A program made the position numbers and the translations under genes. Source: Aulostomus chinensis (taxonomy: Eukaryota; Chordata; Actinopteri; Syngnathiformes; Aulostomidae). From it: a stretch of 64,000 nt of DNA. Position 1 is the stretch's first letter. Every line of letters begins with the position of its first letter. The DNA lies in NCBI GenBank assembly GCA_037954235.1, contig JBBMOA010000015.1, positions 19,468,799 through 19,532,798 on the forward strand, in the 5' to 3' direction. Below the pieces are notes generated by a model, which worked only from the letters and a program-made list of their open reading frames with translations, was not told where the DNA came from and made no database searches. Positions 1-15,529 of the stretch are shown here, in pieces.

Positions 1-150
1 AAGAGGTCATCCAAACGCAGTCCTCAGAGGCTGTCGGCTGTGCTCCCAGAGTGCAGCAGTAAATCCTCACCCCAGAGTGGTGAGGTGGGAAGGCTGATCT
101 GGTTTGGGAGGCGAACCAAGCCAGTTGCATCAGCCTGTTGGTGGTTTTGA
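1..150 (+). other. possible partial terminal coding exon at window edge
   Basis: Frame 1 is open from the first base to a TGA at 148-150, about 49 codons rich in Ser, Arg and Lys and with reasonable codon use. An AATAAA-like stretch near 772 could close a 3' UTR. No upstream sequence is available and I do not recognise the protein. It could be the last exon of a gene lying to the left, or chance. Confidence 0.2.
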
Positions 151-2608
151 ATGTTCATTGCTGTCCGACTAACAGCGAGTCATGTTAATCGCAATCTTTT
201 TTCCCTTAACTCATCCTATATGTTTCTCTGTTAATCTGCAAGCCTCGTCTGTTTAAAATGATTAAATGACATCTCGTGATTCCCAGTCGACCTGAACACA
301 GGGGGAATCTGTACTGGTCTCACATTTTTCTAAATGTAAATGCTTTCCTGTTCCATGAAGTCTTTGTTTTCAGCTACTGAATACAGAAATACAGGTTTGG
401 AGGACTGACCTCCCTCAAGACTTAGAGGGAGTTATTGGAGAATCATGTCGTTGCTTTGCTGAAAAACTCCCAACACAAAATCCCTGAGAAAGACCTTGCT
501 GCAGCCGTGTGGGGACTGTTGTTGAGAGCTTGAGATTATCAACATCATTAGTGAATACAAGACTCAGATATTAGCTTGTAGAAGCATCTGTGGCTGACAT
601 TGTACCTTTGTCCACTTACAGGCACCTTGCCTCCTCTGGACAGATACCTAACGGTAGGTCTGATGCAGAAATACGTTCACGAAGTTGACCCAAGTTGGAG
701 CGATGCACCGAAAACATCATCACACTTAAGAGCCAAAGTGCTTCACAGTCAGACCCCCCCCCCCCCCCCCCAATAAAAAAAAACCTTCCTCACACCAGAA
801 GCACCGCCCTCTCACACTGCATTTCCCACAGTCAGAACCCTGGAAAGTCCTGAAAATAGAGCATCTGTTTTGTTAATGTACAGTGCCCTCTTCTGGTCAC
901 AGGCATGGGGCCAGTTGGAAAAAACACAGCTGCCGTCATGATGTCACATTTATTTGCTGTGAAGGCGCGATCATTTTTAAAGCCTTAAGTTGCTTCCTTG
1001 AAACTGATTAGAAGTACTGACATGGTGCTTTCTGTAGCATTTGAAAAGTTGTTTCTTTCCTCATGATATTCCCTGTGGTTTTAGTAAAACAGGATGTGAA
1101 TGGAAAAGTAGGACAGACATGCTATAACAGGCTGAGAGGTCATTGCCTTACTAGTTTGATAAACATGTCGGCCCACACAGACCTCCCACACGCAGTTTTG
1201 GAAAGGTAACATGATAATAAATGAATGTGGTAGGCGCGTGTAGTTAATCTTACATGAGATTGACGTCACCGTGCTACAGCAAACACACTTGATTTAGGAC
1301 AAAGTTGAATGCCTTGTTTACTTTGGCCTTTAGGTGACTTGTTACTATAGCAACCGGGCATTCACACCTCACCCACTTGACTGGTTTCTGAAGCCTGTTG
1401 GAGAGTCTGGAGAGAATTAGGCAGATTGAAAAGCCTCTCCACCTGGCTACACAGCTTTAAGCCTCTCCTGGCCCACAAACTCCTGCTGCTAAATGTCAGT
1501 AATATATTTATGTCTGTGTCTGATGGTATTGGTCATTTGGCAGTGGTTCACTTCATATTTTCTTGATTCTGCCACGAGCCTGTCAGCTCCCCGAGATCAG
1601 CACCAGATATCCTTCCGTCCTTTATTCTGCCCACCTGAGTTGACAGCCTGGAGAATGACCTACATAACAGTCTGTAGTGAACATTAACCACTAACTGTCA
1701 ATCTGTTGCTCCAGACTGCTCTTTGCTCTCCTTGGTGACTGTTGGCCTCCTCAGGAAATACATCTCCTTCCTGGAGCTTCCCCTCAGTTGGCTGCTGCCC
1801 TCAAGTCTCTGCTGTATTTTAAGCTCAGCGGGATACAGACAAGCCAAAGTAAGACTTGGAATAGCCAGTTTGTTGGCAAGACATGTCTCTCTGTCTACTA
1901 TTAGACACGTGCCCTTAGCACGTGGTGCAATTCTTAATCCTATAATTGTGTTGAGAAGTGAAAAACATTCAACAGTTCAGTCAGGTACATGTTTACATGT
2001 GTATAATGCAAGCTGATAAAGCTGATTGCCCACTGTTGAAATCTGACTGCAACATGTTCACACTAGAGTTTGTTTAGGCAATGAAGTCTAGACTTGAAAG
2101 TTTTTCATAAGCTAAAACTAGCAAATTGACTAAATGAGACAAAGACTTTGAGGAATTTCAGCTAAAACACGATTAAAATTCACAGCCAATTAAAATGTAA
2201 TATATGCATTAAGATTAAAACTAAGCTGCCCCTCCTGCCAGAAAAACACTTGGGACACATTAAGTCTATCGCACAGGAATCCAGGTCAGTTGTCATCGAC
2301 TACAACTGGACTGAACAGTTCCACTTTTATTAGCTGCCTTCTGATTTCTTGGTAGCTTCCTGCTTTAGTGGACTGTACAGTGTGTTCAGCCATGACTACA
2401 GTTAACAAAAATGCTCAGTTTGAAGGGAAGTGTGAGTTTTATCACTCTGCTGGCTGTTGACTAGCACTTACCCATCAGTCACTGCACCCAACAGGGACAC
2501 TTTATGTCCACAAAGGAGTGTATGTATCAGTTGTGTCCCCTGATTCAATTTTTATAAAATATAGCCATTTGGTATTTGTTTTTTCACAAGCTAAAGGAAA
2601 TTTGTTAG

Positions 2609-2665
<57 letters not shown>

Positions 2666-3012
2666 AAAAAAGAAGTGAATATTAGCAACTGCTTTATTTA
2701 AGCTTCTGTTTTGAATAAGGAAGTTAATGGACAAAATTAATGTATGACTAATGGAGAACGGGAAGGATTGAATTGGATTTCCTTGTTCCTTTTTGGACAT
2801 GCACATTCAGTGTTGGATAATTGACTATAGATGATGCTTTTTCAGTTATCTCTGAATATTGGTGGGGGGTTGCTGTTTGTGGTCTTTTTTACATTTTCAA
2901 ACTAAAGATTTAAATCAATCAATGTTAGCTGCTGTGCCTGCTGCAGTGTTAGTGTTATGGGTCTCTTAACTATTAACTAAATGCATTTAAAGACTGTGGT
3001 TCAACTCACTCT
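151..3012. other. intergenic, no gene recognised
   Basis: Only short chance open frames are seen on both strands. The stretch holds a C run near 753-770 followed by an A run, and a long TG microsatellite at about 2607-2660. A 32-nt segment at about 622-653 is flanked by AG and GT but is too short to support as an exon. Confidence 0.6.
2607..2660. repeat. (TG)n microsatellite
   Basis: Almost pure TG dinucleotide repeat with one TGCG interruption near its left end. Confidence 0.95.
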
Positions 3013-3389
3013 GCACGGTGGTGCAGTGGTCAGCACTGTCGCCTCACAGCAAGAAGGTTCCTGGTTCGAGTCCCGGCTCCATCACAGGATCTTTCTGTGT
3101 GGAGTCTGCATGTTCTCCCTGTTCCTGTGTGGGTTCTCTCTGGTACTCCAGCTTCCTCCCACAGTCCAAAGACATCAAGAGAGGACGAGGCAGATTGATA
3201 CTCTAAATTGACCGTAGGTGTGACTGTGAGTGTGAATGGTTGTCTGTCTCTATGTGTTGGCCCTGCGATGGACAGGCGACCCGTCCAGGGTGAACCCCGC
3301 CTCTTGCCTGTAATCGCTGGGATAGCCCCAGCCCCCCCCCCCCCCCCACGACCCTCAACAGGAATAAGCGGAATAAAATCGATGGATGG
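3013..3389 (+). mobile_element. tRNA-derived SINE, family A, near full length
   Basis: The head contains a tRNA-like A box (TGGTGCAGTGGTCAGCAC) and about 40 bases later a B box (GGTTCGAGTCCCGG), the internal promoter of RNA polymerase III. The body shared with the other copies in this window follows, then a C run and a GGATGG-type tail. Flanking target duplication is not clear here (8 of 9 bases match). Short open frames inside it are repeat shadows. Confidence 0.8.
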
Positions 3390-4085
3390 GCAACTTACTG
3401 TATCTTTACATATTTTACTCCTATTTATATAAATAAAAATAACTTGATTAGTATTTATTTAGTAGTGTAAGGAGGAAGTTGTGTCTATATAGGTGTGTAT
3501 TTCAAATGGAGGACTTTTATTGAGCGAAGTTCCTTTAGCTGCCATTCTCTGAACAGAAAGAACTATTTAAGTACACTGTGGATCGGCATGCAGCTCGTGA
3601 AAAAGATAAGACTGCAACACACAGACTTGTTAGAAAGCTAAAACTAAAAAAAAAGACTAAGGATGACTACATATGTGGAAGACTAACAATGATGTTTTCA
3701 CACAGGACAAGGACTAAATTAAAAGTAGCAGTTGTTCAAAAGTTTTCTTCTACTCTTCTCTTGCCAGGCTGCCATGTTCTGTCATCGCTCTCAACTCCTA
3801 TGGTTTCGTTACCTGTACATCATCTTCTCACGGTACATGCTGGTCAACACATTCCAGATGATCTCACGTGGACCAACAAACCTGAGGATCTACTGAAGAT
3901 GGTGTCATCTGGATTGATCCTGACGGGTTGTTATGCTGTGGAGACTTGAATACAGTTGTGAATGTAATTACGAGCTGTTTTTGCTCAAAGTGAACACACT
4001 GATTTTATACACCATCTGCTAAAAGAGGCAGAATATTTTTGGTAAACTTCAGAACATTCTCATTCCTTTTTGCTGCAGACACTGA
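3390..4085. other. intergenic, no gene recognised
   Basis: AT-rich sequence between the SINE and the 3' end of the CENPV gene. A 123-codon open frame at 3578-3949 has no recognisable family features and is probably chance. Confidence 0.5.
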
Positions 4086-4091
4086 TTTATT
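4086..4091 (-). terminator. polyadenylation signal of cenpv
   Basis: AATAAA on the minus strand, 23 bases after the TAA stop. This would give a very short 3' UTR; more distal AATAAA copies also exist. Confidence 0.45.
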
Positions 4092-4114
4092 GAGAGTCAA
4101 AACACTGTATACAA

Positions 4115-5150
4115 TTATTTGGATTCTTTCATCTCAGTGCTGTTTGTGTCCTGAACAGGTTTGGACATGTCTCTGATAGTCTTGTGAGTCATCATGCTTT
4201 CTTCCCAGTCCTCCCCTTCAAACTTCTCTACTGTGATACTTCTCACAGTACCAGGATCCAGGCAGTGTGGAGCAATACCTGGGGACAAGAAAACATCAAC
4301 AACATGCACAAAAACAGATCCTTGTCTAGGTCACATTGCATACCAACTTCCTAATCAATAAAGTAGATTCCTTGACGTCAATTTTATCTATCTCCATTGT
4401 TAACACTACTTCTTCATTTAACATAAACACAGATAGCTTAAGTTAGTTTGCACTTAACACTATACACAGGATTATTTTGGAGTAAACACAGCAGGGTGAC
4501 AAAACATGATTACAACATTGTCTTATGTCAGCAGTCCTACCGTATCCATCAGGGTTGGAGCGTGGCGTGTAGAAACTCTGAACACCACAGTTCTTACAGA
4601 AGATGTGTTTTGCGATGTGAGTGTTAAATGTGTACGTGGTCAGTTTATCTGATCCCTAAGGAGAAAGAGAAGAGTCAATATAAATACATTGTTAATCATT
4701 TTAAAATGTTTTGAGATAAATCGTGTCAAGATGAGGGAGGATTTCGTACCTGTAAGAGTGTGAAGTTACTTTTTGGAACAATAAAATGATGGTTTTGTTT
4801 CTTCGTGCAGATGCTGCAACTGGAGAAAGGCCCAAACAGTTAATACAGTTTTGAAAAAAGAGTAACGACAAAAGAGGGTGCTCGATTTCAACGTAAGATT
4901 CAATCGATTTTTTTGTTTTACTCAAACTTTACTCAAAGCTCCTGTACGAGGTTTTGCAAAAAAAAAATTTTATTTTAGATGTTTTGTGTTTCCTTTGTAT
5001 TATAAACATTATTGCATTTTTTTTTTAAAAAAGCATAATACTTATACAGTATCCATACTTGCAGTGGAAAACGTAGAGGTCTGGGGAGCTCTGGACTTCA
5101 AACTTAACAGCTCCACAGTGGCAACCACCAGTATGTCTCACAAGATCCAT
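4115..5150 (-). CDS. cenpv: CENPV-like zinc protein (GFA fold), 4 exons
   Basis: Coding exons on the minus strand are 5059-5150, 4750-4819, 4541-4655 and 4115-4278. All have GT/AG borders and the frame joins without gaps, giving 146 residues. The seven zinc-ligand cysteines of the glutathione-dependent formaldehyde-activating fold are present: GGCHCG (Cys10, Cys12), HCNCSIC (Cys30, Cys32, Cys35) and FCKNCG (Cys74, Cys77). The C-terminal part (IAPHCLDPGTVRS) is typical of CENPV. Mammalian CENPV has a long N-terminal extension and acts at centromeres and on microtubules. This model starts directly at the zinc domain, at an ATG one base after an AG acceptor (5152-5153 read on minus), so a 5' UTR exon or a missed N-terminal exon lies further right. 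Its place beside polyubiquitin matches human 17p11.2. It could also be a CENPV-like enzyme paralogue; enzymatic activity cannot be judged from sequence. Confidence 0.9.
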
Positions 5151-5159
5151 CCTGTAGAT

Positions 5160-7200
5160 CGTAACAATAAATCCTATATATTTATTATTCTGAGATGGTG
5201 AGCTTTACTGAGGAAAGAACGGGGATGTTTGCACCCAAACTTTCCAGAAAGTCCTCACGAAACCAGTTGTGAAACCTATAAACAGTTTCAGTCTCCCTTC
5301 AGAAGACACACAATGACCTACGTCAAAGTCCATCACAGGTAAGAAGAGTCGCAGTTTCATCTGAAGCCTCAAAGACAGTTTTTGATGTGATCACAGAGGA
5401 CCTCTGTTAAATTCAAACGTCTCCTCAAAGATCTAGTTGTCCAGAGTCATGAACGCATTCTTTTCATGTGATAAATACTGCCAGCTCCCTGGTCACCAGA
5501 CTAGGCCCTTTTCCTGCTTGAAACATTGTTTTTCCTGGAACACTTTGAGACGCTCCCTAATTATTCCATGTGAGGGGCAGGGCAAAGTACAAGACTTGCA
5601 CAAACACATTCCTCAGAGGTTGAACTAGTTCAGCCAGACACACTGCTCTGTGTGACGTGGTGCATCATGGGATGGGTGTCATATGACATGGTGGAAGAGG
5701 GGTAGCATGTGTGTGCATAAGAGAATGTGGTGACCCAAATACATACGGCAGGAGTCTGAGCTGTATCATATCAGTGACCCACAAATAGAAACCCAGGAGG
5801 CAACAGACCCATATCTGTGACAGATGAAAGATGGATGACTGCCTTTTTAAAATTACTGCAGTCAAAAAGGAGGGGTCCTCAGGCAGTCTGATGTAGGTAT
5901 AAAAAAAGTCCTTTATTAAGCAGGGACCTAGGCGTTTCGACTAAGTCTTCTTCAGACTTGTCATGCATGCCACAATTTTTTAAGCGACGGTCATCCAACT
6001 TTCATCTACGTGTATCGCCCTTTGAGCACTTGCCTTTTTTAATATTCCAGACCCATAACTGTGTACATGTAATGAAGTTAATGGTGGGGGCAACAACAAA
6101 AAAAGGGGGGAGGGGGAGTGAATTGACTGGCAAGGACGAGCCTGGATCCAGCCACATGTTAAAAACACAAGACAAAGTAGCAAATAAAAATACTATAATA
6201 ACAATATAAAAACGAGAGCTTTTACCAGTATCACCTGAGCGTTGGTGTCAAGCACGGTTTAAATGCTTGCATACAAAAATAAATATTTCCTGAAACCTAG
6301 ACAGCAACATCAAATATAAATACCTTTAAATTTAAAAATGAATGACACAGCAGACGAACAAGGAAACGTTTGAAAATAGGGAACTATTAAATATTGTGGG
6401 ACTTACACCACGAAGCTAATGTGTGTATAGTAGCAGAGGAATAATATTCCTTTAAAGTGGCTGAGGCAAACAATTAAAAGTTTTTCTTGAGAGTGTCAGG
6501 ACTGAATGAGAGGGTATGAACACGTCAATGGTCAGGATGTGAACATAGGCTAAGTGTTACACGCAGGTTTTCATATTTAAAAACTAATGTGAACTCATCT
6601 GTCCGCTTTTTCAGTGCAGTTCATAAATATTCGCTCTCTCTCTCAAAAAAAAGGCTGATAAATTCAAGTTCAGGGTGCTGCGAGCCAGCAAGATAATCCG
6701 TGTCAGCAAATTCGACTTTTGCAGAGGTCTTCCTTGCAGTGAATGTGTTGTGTATGTAAAAAGGGAACCTGATACAGAGGTGATGAGCCAGCAGATGAAA
6801 TAAGGTGGGGGGAAATGTTACATATTTACATATAGCTCCCCATATTGCCTCTTAACAGCTGGTGACACATTTACTAGACACGATTAAATCTGTCTATAGG
6901 CACGTTTGACTGAGATTAACCGGATTCCAGTCTACATATGAAGTTAAACGATCGTTTTGACTTGAACTCACCGTGTTGTGTATATGATGGGAAGAAAAAA
7001 GATTGGGCATTAGACAACACGCCCTAAAATTACACGAGATTGTGTATCTATTTGGGTCATGAGCAACAGGTCTGAATTATAGTCATAAGTAAAATTCGTC
7101 ATGAAAGTTACTTACTGTAAACACAGCAACCAATCGTTGATCAAACAAACATGATGCTGTCCAATCACGGCGAGGGAAAGGTTCTCGTTGCTGTGGCTGT
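5160..7200. other. intergenic between cenpv and first polyubiquitin gene
   Basis: No coding exon recognised. It should hold the cenpv promoter and a 5' noncoding exon, which I could not place. A repeat tail lies at about 5880-5965. Confidence 0.5.
5880..5965 (-). repeat. repeat tail with hammerhead-like core
   Basis: On the minus strand the order is CTGAAGA (5955-5949), a 10-base spacer holding GAC/GUC complementary ends, then GAAAC (5938-5934), followed closely by AATAAAG. This CTGANGA...GAAAC arrangement occurs in hammerhead motifs carried by some retroelements such as Penelope-like elements. The stem would be only 3 bp here. Family assignment is a guess. Confidence 0.3.
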
Positions 7201-7209
7201 GTTCTGTCC

Positions 7210-7222
7210 TTCTAGAACATTC
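7210..7222 (+). promoter_or_regulatory. heat-shock element
   Basis: TTCTAGAACATTC is a perfect three-unit inverted array (TTC-nn-GAA-nn-TTC), the binding site of trimeric HSF1. It lies about 220 bases upstream of the TATA-like box of the eight-unit polyubiquitin gene, fitting the known heat-shock induction of polyubiquitin genes. Confidence 0.75.
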
Positions 7223-7442
7223 AGCCGTAGTGCGATATCATTCCGCCGCGCAGTGTATGTCGAAATATAGCTTTTATTGTACTTTATCTTACACCAAACA
7301 GTGATATTTGTGGCTAAACATGTGATTGCTTCATAAATAATACGGGTTAATAGAAAATCGTGTTTTGAAATGAGTAGCTATGGAGAAAAATGAACTACTT
7401 TCAAATGCGGATGCATATTGTCACATGACGCATGCAGACTGA

Positions 7443-7449
7443 TATATAG
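7443..7449 (+). promoter_or_regulatory. TATA-like box of first polyubiquitin gene
   Basis: TATATAG about 108 bases before a consensus splice donor (GTAAGT at 7551). A start near 7470 would give a first noncoding exon of about 80 bases. Confidence 0.5.
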
Positions 7450-7550
7450 AGCAGTACGTCCGTACTGCGGCAGATCTACTGCGGAACCCTGAACGGAAAC
7501 TCCTGTGTATGGAAAAAGAAAGAACTTCAATTTTACTGTGTTTCACAACC

Positions 7551-9909
<2,359 letters not shown>

Positions 9910-10042
9910 AGTGCATCAGTATTCCATGTTAAGATGTTATTCCACCTGCTGTGTTAAAGTTCTGTGACGTGAAGTGCTCCATTCTGTTGACCAAATGTTT
10001 AACGCACCAACTTTGGAAAAGAAAATGTTGGACACTCATTAA

Positions 10043-10048
10043 AATAAA
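10043..10048 (+). terminator. polyadenylation signal of first polyubiquitin gene
   Basis: AATAAA about 135 bases after the stop, giving a compact 3' UTR. Confidence 0.7.
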
Positions 10049-10079
10049 GTGATTTAAATTTATCTCTGGATTCTTGTTG

Positions 10080-10669
10080 CATTGCCGTATTTACTGAATA
10101 CCATCAGGATGACTGTCACTTTTTGTGGTACATTCTATTTTAAACTAAGTATATTCCATTATCTTAAATGTCATGGGAGAGTTTAGTCAAATGGTGAAAA
10201 TGTCTCTGTACTGAATATAACTGGACAGGTTTGTATTTCTCATGTCTTAGTTAAGCCTAGCATCTTCCCAGTGATTTTATTTTCAATGATGGGGTGAGGG
10301 AGTCAGACTGAACTTAAAAGCAAGTACTACTGCTGAAAGTACCCTTTTTAAACATTCTGGTCAGAGGCCACTTGGCTTGAGACACAAAATCATAGAGCAA
10401 ATCATTGTGCTCCCCACTAGAGGGAGCTGCCTTACCATAGCCATAACTCAACACAATCCCCCCCTCCCCATGTACTTTGGACTATAAAACTTATGTCACG
10501 TGACAGCGTGTTATAGGGTTGTCATTAGATGCAGCATATTTGCCAGTTACTTCCTGTTCAACCAACCCATTAGAGGTGATGGAGGAGGGATGATCATAGT
10601 AACACTGTGGGGCTTTTTTTCTGCAAAGTGATAAAAAAAAAAGCCCCTTTAACGAAGTCAGCCTTTTAT
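10080..10669. other. intergenic, nothing recognised
   Basis: AT-rich spacer after the first polyubiquitin gene, without a coding or repeat feature that I recognise. Confidence 0.5.
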
Positions 10670-10857
10670 CAGCCTCATCCCCTCTTGGAGACTTTGGACT
10701 GTGGGAGGAAGCAGGAGTACCTGGAGAGAACCCACACAGGAACAGGGAGAACATGGAGACTCCACACAGGAAGATCCCATGCTCAGTCTGGAACTCGAAC
10801 CTTTAACCTTCTTGCTGTGAGGCGATAGTGCTAACCACTGCACCACCGCGCTGCCCC
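10670..10857 (-). mobile_element. SINE family A, 3'-truncated copy
   Basis: Reverse-oriented head and first body half of the family seen at 3013-3389. The B box (GGAACTCGAACC-like reverse complement) and A box are recognisable. The GGATGG tail half is missing. Confidence 0.75.
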
Positions 10858-11368
10858 AGACATAATATATAATGCATAAATCTGTATATAATATTAATTT
10901 ACTGGGCAAAATTAAAAATATAGTAGGTGAATTCTGTTGAATGTGCATGTTTATTCCATGATCACACACAACATGCCAATATTGCTTCTAAAACAGACTT
11001 GGTGATGCTCCATGAGACAATCGTACACATGGCCATTTTAACCTATTTCACAAGTTATACAGTAAACAGTACACAGGGACTGAGAGAAGTATATGACTTG
11101 TACACCTGTACAGTTACATTGACGTCAGCGACAAGCTTCTCAATGCTTATGTAAATGGCTCACGATAACTCATGTAAATTGAATTTATTGCCTGAGAATT
11201 GCCACAGAAATTCTTTTTTAATTATTTTTAGGCCATAAGACAGAATTTGTTCCATCAGTTAAGTTATTTTGAGGTCACATTAATGCATGTTTACAAAAAA
11301 AATTCCTTTAAGAATAAAGTTCATTATTACATCATGAGATTGAACTTTTTCTCTGTATTTAATTCATT

Positions 11369-11635
11369 TGGGCGGCATGGCTCAGGGGTAGTGTGGCCAT
11401 CTAGCAACCAAAGGGTCACTGGTTCGATCCTCTACCCCGGTGACCATGTCGAACCGTCCTTGAGCAAGACACCGAACCCATAATTGCTCCTGATGAGTAG
11501 GTTGTCGCCTTGCATGGCAGCCTCCACCATCAGTGTGTGAGTGAATGGGTGAATGAGATGACACTGTAAAGAGCTTTAAGTGTCACTAAGGTAGAAAAGC
11601 GCTATATAATTTGAGTCCATTTACCATTTTTGTCT
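11369..11635 (+). mobile_element. tRNA-derived SINE, family B
   Basis: Different from family A. It has an A box-like TGGCTCAGGGGTAGTG and a B box GGTTCGATCC. The body includes GAGCAAGACACCGAACCC, and the 3' end reads GCGCTATATAA then GTCCATTTACCATTT. This tail is typical of a dispersed fish SINE. No clear target duplication found. Confidence 0.75.
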
Positions 11636-11986
11636 TCAAGTTAGCTACCTTGTCACAGCATTTACAGTATATTCTTCATGAGGTTTGGAGTGTGACGGTG
11701 ATCACGTCACCACAGATAATCTGCCTAAAAGCGGGATTAGAGGTGTTGCCAGGAAGTTATTTCAGGGAAATGGATAATAATAAGAAGAAAATTGTTTTTT
11801 GGCAGTTGGCAAAAAGAAATGTGCTTGATAACGCAGTTGTTGTTGTTGTTGTTTTGGTTTTCGGCTGCAACTGTTGAAAATTTGTGCTTGTGTTAACCAA
11901 AAGGGAAAAACCGTCAAGGAATTTGTCCTGACAAGAAAAAAATTGTACAGCATATTCCCCATCAGTTTCCAATTCATGGACAATAT

Positions 11987-12349
11987 CCATCCATTTTCTA
12001 CCTCTTATCTTGTTAAGGGTCACAGGGGGGTGGAGCCTATCCCAGTAACCTTCAGGTGAGAGGAAGGGTTCACCCAGGACAGGTCACCAGTCCATCACAG
12101 GGCCAACACTTATAGACAGACAACCATTCACTCTCACAGCCACACCTACGGTCAATTTAGAGTATCAATCAGCCTCGTCCCCTCTTGATGTCTTTGGACT
12201 GTGGGAGGAAGCTGGAGTACCAGAGAGAACCCACACAGGAACAGGGAGAACATGCAGACTCCACACAGAAAGATCCTGTGACCAAGCCGGGACTTGAATC
12301 CGGAGCTGTGAGGAGACAGTGCTTAACACTGCACCACCGTGCTGCCATC
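11987..12349 (-). mobile_element. SINE family A, full-length copy
   Basis: Complete reverse-oriented copy, from the CCATCCATTTTC tail to the A box. It is flanked by GACAATAT at 11979-11986 and 12350-12357, an 8-bp direct repeat fitting a target-site duplication. Confidence 0.85.
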
Positions 12350-12734
12350 GACAATATAATTTTCAGAAAAAGAAGACATCAACCACTGATAAACACACAC
12401 ATATCACAACATGCATCAGCAGGCTCAAGAGGCAAGCACAGGTAAGTTTGCCCACACATGAAACATATGTGTCAGGAGTGTCTTGACTACATGACTGTTC
12501 AAGATGATTTTTTTGTTTTCCTTATATCCTACATAAATTATTGTATGTTGGAGCACCATGGACATATTCTGTAACACATACTGAATAAACATGGTAGGTT
12601 ATGTCACTATCACAGGTTGGCTGGTTTTAATGTAATATTTGTGTTGTAATTTAAGTCCCCAAGCTTTCAACTGCTTTGGGGCAGACTTCAATAATTCTTG
12701 TATAGTTTCATTGATACAGATATTCGAAAAGTAA

Positions 12735-12753
12735 CGAGAATTCCAGAACAATT
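12735..12753 (+). promoter_or_regulatory. heat-shock-like element upstream of second polyubiquitin gene
   Basis: The order GAG-aa-TTC-ca-GAA-ca-ATT has two perfect central units (TTCCAGAA) and imperfect outer units. It lies about 185 bases before the donor of the noncoding first exon. A further TTCTAGAAGAATC sits inside the intron at 13221-13233. Both are weaker than the site of the first gene. Confidence 0.4.
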
Positions 12754-12937
12754 AAACCAAACGAACTTAATGTTGAACCACAGGACGACTGTCAAAGTCT
12801 GGGAACTGTTTTCAACGGCGGATGAATACTAGTTGATGACGTGTCGAGTACTAATACCACCGTCATCGTGACTAAGGTTACTGTTCAGGACGAGGACTGA
12901 CTGTGTCTCAAGTGTTCACGTGTCTACAAAAATAACC

Positions 12938-14258
<1,321 letters not shown>

Positions 14259-14367
14259 AACATTCCATGGTCTTACTCAATATTACATGGCCACCTAACA
14301 TAAGAAAATGGCTTGATTGTAATGTTGTGGTTCTAGCACATTTGGCCAAAACTTGAATGCTTAGTAG

Positions 14368-14370
14368 TTT

Positions 14371-14392
<22 letters not shown>
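14368..14392. repeat. T homopolymer in 3' UTR
   Basis: About 25 T in a row, just upstream of the AATAAA of the three-unit polyubiquitin gene. Confidence 0.9.
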
Positions 14393-14401
<9 letters not shown>

Positions 14402-14405
14402 GTCA

Positions 14406-14411
14406 AATAAA
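14406..14411 (+). terminator. polyadenylation signal of second polyubiquitin gene
   Basis: AATAAA about 150 bases after the TAA stop. Confidence 0.7.
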
Positions 14412-14419
14412 GTCCGTTA

Positions 14420-14998
14420 TCCTCAAAGTAACTCAGTCTTTCTAGTGTTCTGTCCAATATACATTAACAGTTACTTTATAGTGATATTCAGCTGAGGGCT
14501 CTGACCTGTCAGGATCAACCCTAGTATTGTACCGCTAAGGGTGGACATCCTTAGCAACAAGAGAAGCTGTGAAGCCATTTTATCCATGAGGCAGTGAGAG
14601 ATTAGTGATGATCATGTCAAAGAGTAGTTATTCAAAATGGAACCCACACAACAATGCTGTTTACTGCTTCAATAATCAGCTGGTCCATATGGTTGCAAGA
14701 AAGTATGAGCAGGGAGCAAGTTCAAATTTACTGGCTATAAAACATGTATTTAAACAGTCAGAATAATCATTATTGTCATTGCATAACACAATGAAATTTT
14801 GTAAGGTCAATCCTCTAGCTGCCCAGTATCAAAAATAGAAAAGAAATAAATGGAAAGCTCCAAGCCGCTGCAATTGTGCGTGCTGCTATCTTAAAACGTA
14901 CAAGACAGGATTATATGTATGTGGTTAATTATGTAACCATTAAACAGGGTTTTAAAAATAAAGATGCAGAGAACAGGATCATTAAGATATTAAGTTCT
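14420..14998. other. intergenic, nothing recognised
   Basis: AT-rich spacer between the three-unit polyubiquitin gene and a SINE; no coding features seen. Confidence 0.5.
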
Positions 14999-15346
14999 AT
15001 CCATCCTGTTAAGGGTCACAGGGGGGTGGAGCCTATCCCAGCAGCTTACTGGCAAGAGGAAGGGTTCACCCTGGACAGGTCACCAGTCCATCACAGGGCC
15101 AACACATAGAGACAGACAACCATTCACACTCACAGCCACACCTACGGTCAATTTAGAGTATCAATCAGCCTCGTCCCCTCTTGATGTCTTTGGACTGTGG
15201 GAGGAAGCTGGAGTACCAGAGAGAACCACACAGGAACAGGGAGAACATGCAGACTTCACACAGAAAGATCCCATGACTGAGCCGGGGCGTGAACCTGGAA
15301 CCTTCTTGCTGTGAGGCAGAAGTGCAAATGCACCATCATGCCGGCC
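14999..15346 (-). mobile_element. SINE family A copy
   Basis: Reverse-oriented, near full length, with the tail (CCATCCTGTTAAGGGTCACA) and a degraded head. The target duplication is not clear. Confidence 0.75.
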
Positions 15347-15529
15347 TCGATTCTAAGTTACATATCAGAAATGGTTAAATCAAGCTAAATGGGAAGTTTA
15401 AACAGCTGTAAAATGAAGATGTATGATGCGATGGAATTTAGTTCATTTTTATCTATTCATTTATTTATTTATAAAGCATTGTTTATACAAGAAATGCCGT
15501 TCAGGGCGCTTTTCATAAAATATCAACTC

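Noticed and set aside
622..653. Mini-exon between an AG and a GT
   Set aside because: Only 32 bases, with no partner exon or homology; splice dinucleotides alone occur by chance.
3013..3080. A functional tRNA gene
   Set aside because: A and B boxes are present but there is no cloverleaf with acceptor stem pairing. The sequence continues into the SINE body.
2981..3432. Several overlapping short open frames with a CGVCMFSLFLCGFSL-like sequence
   Set aside because: The same peptide-like string recurs at every SINE family A copy in the window; it is a repeat shadow.
3578..3949. 123-codon open frame
   Set aside because: No family features, low-complexity Lys-rich start, no splice or promoter context.
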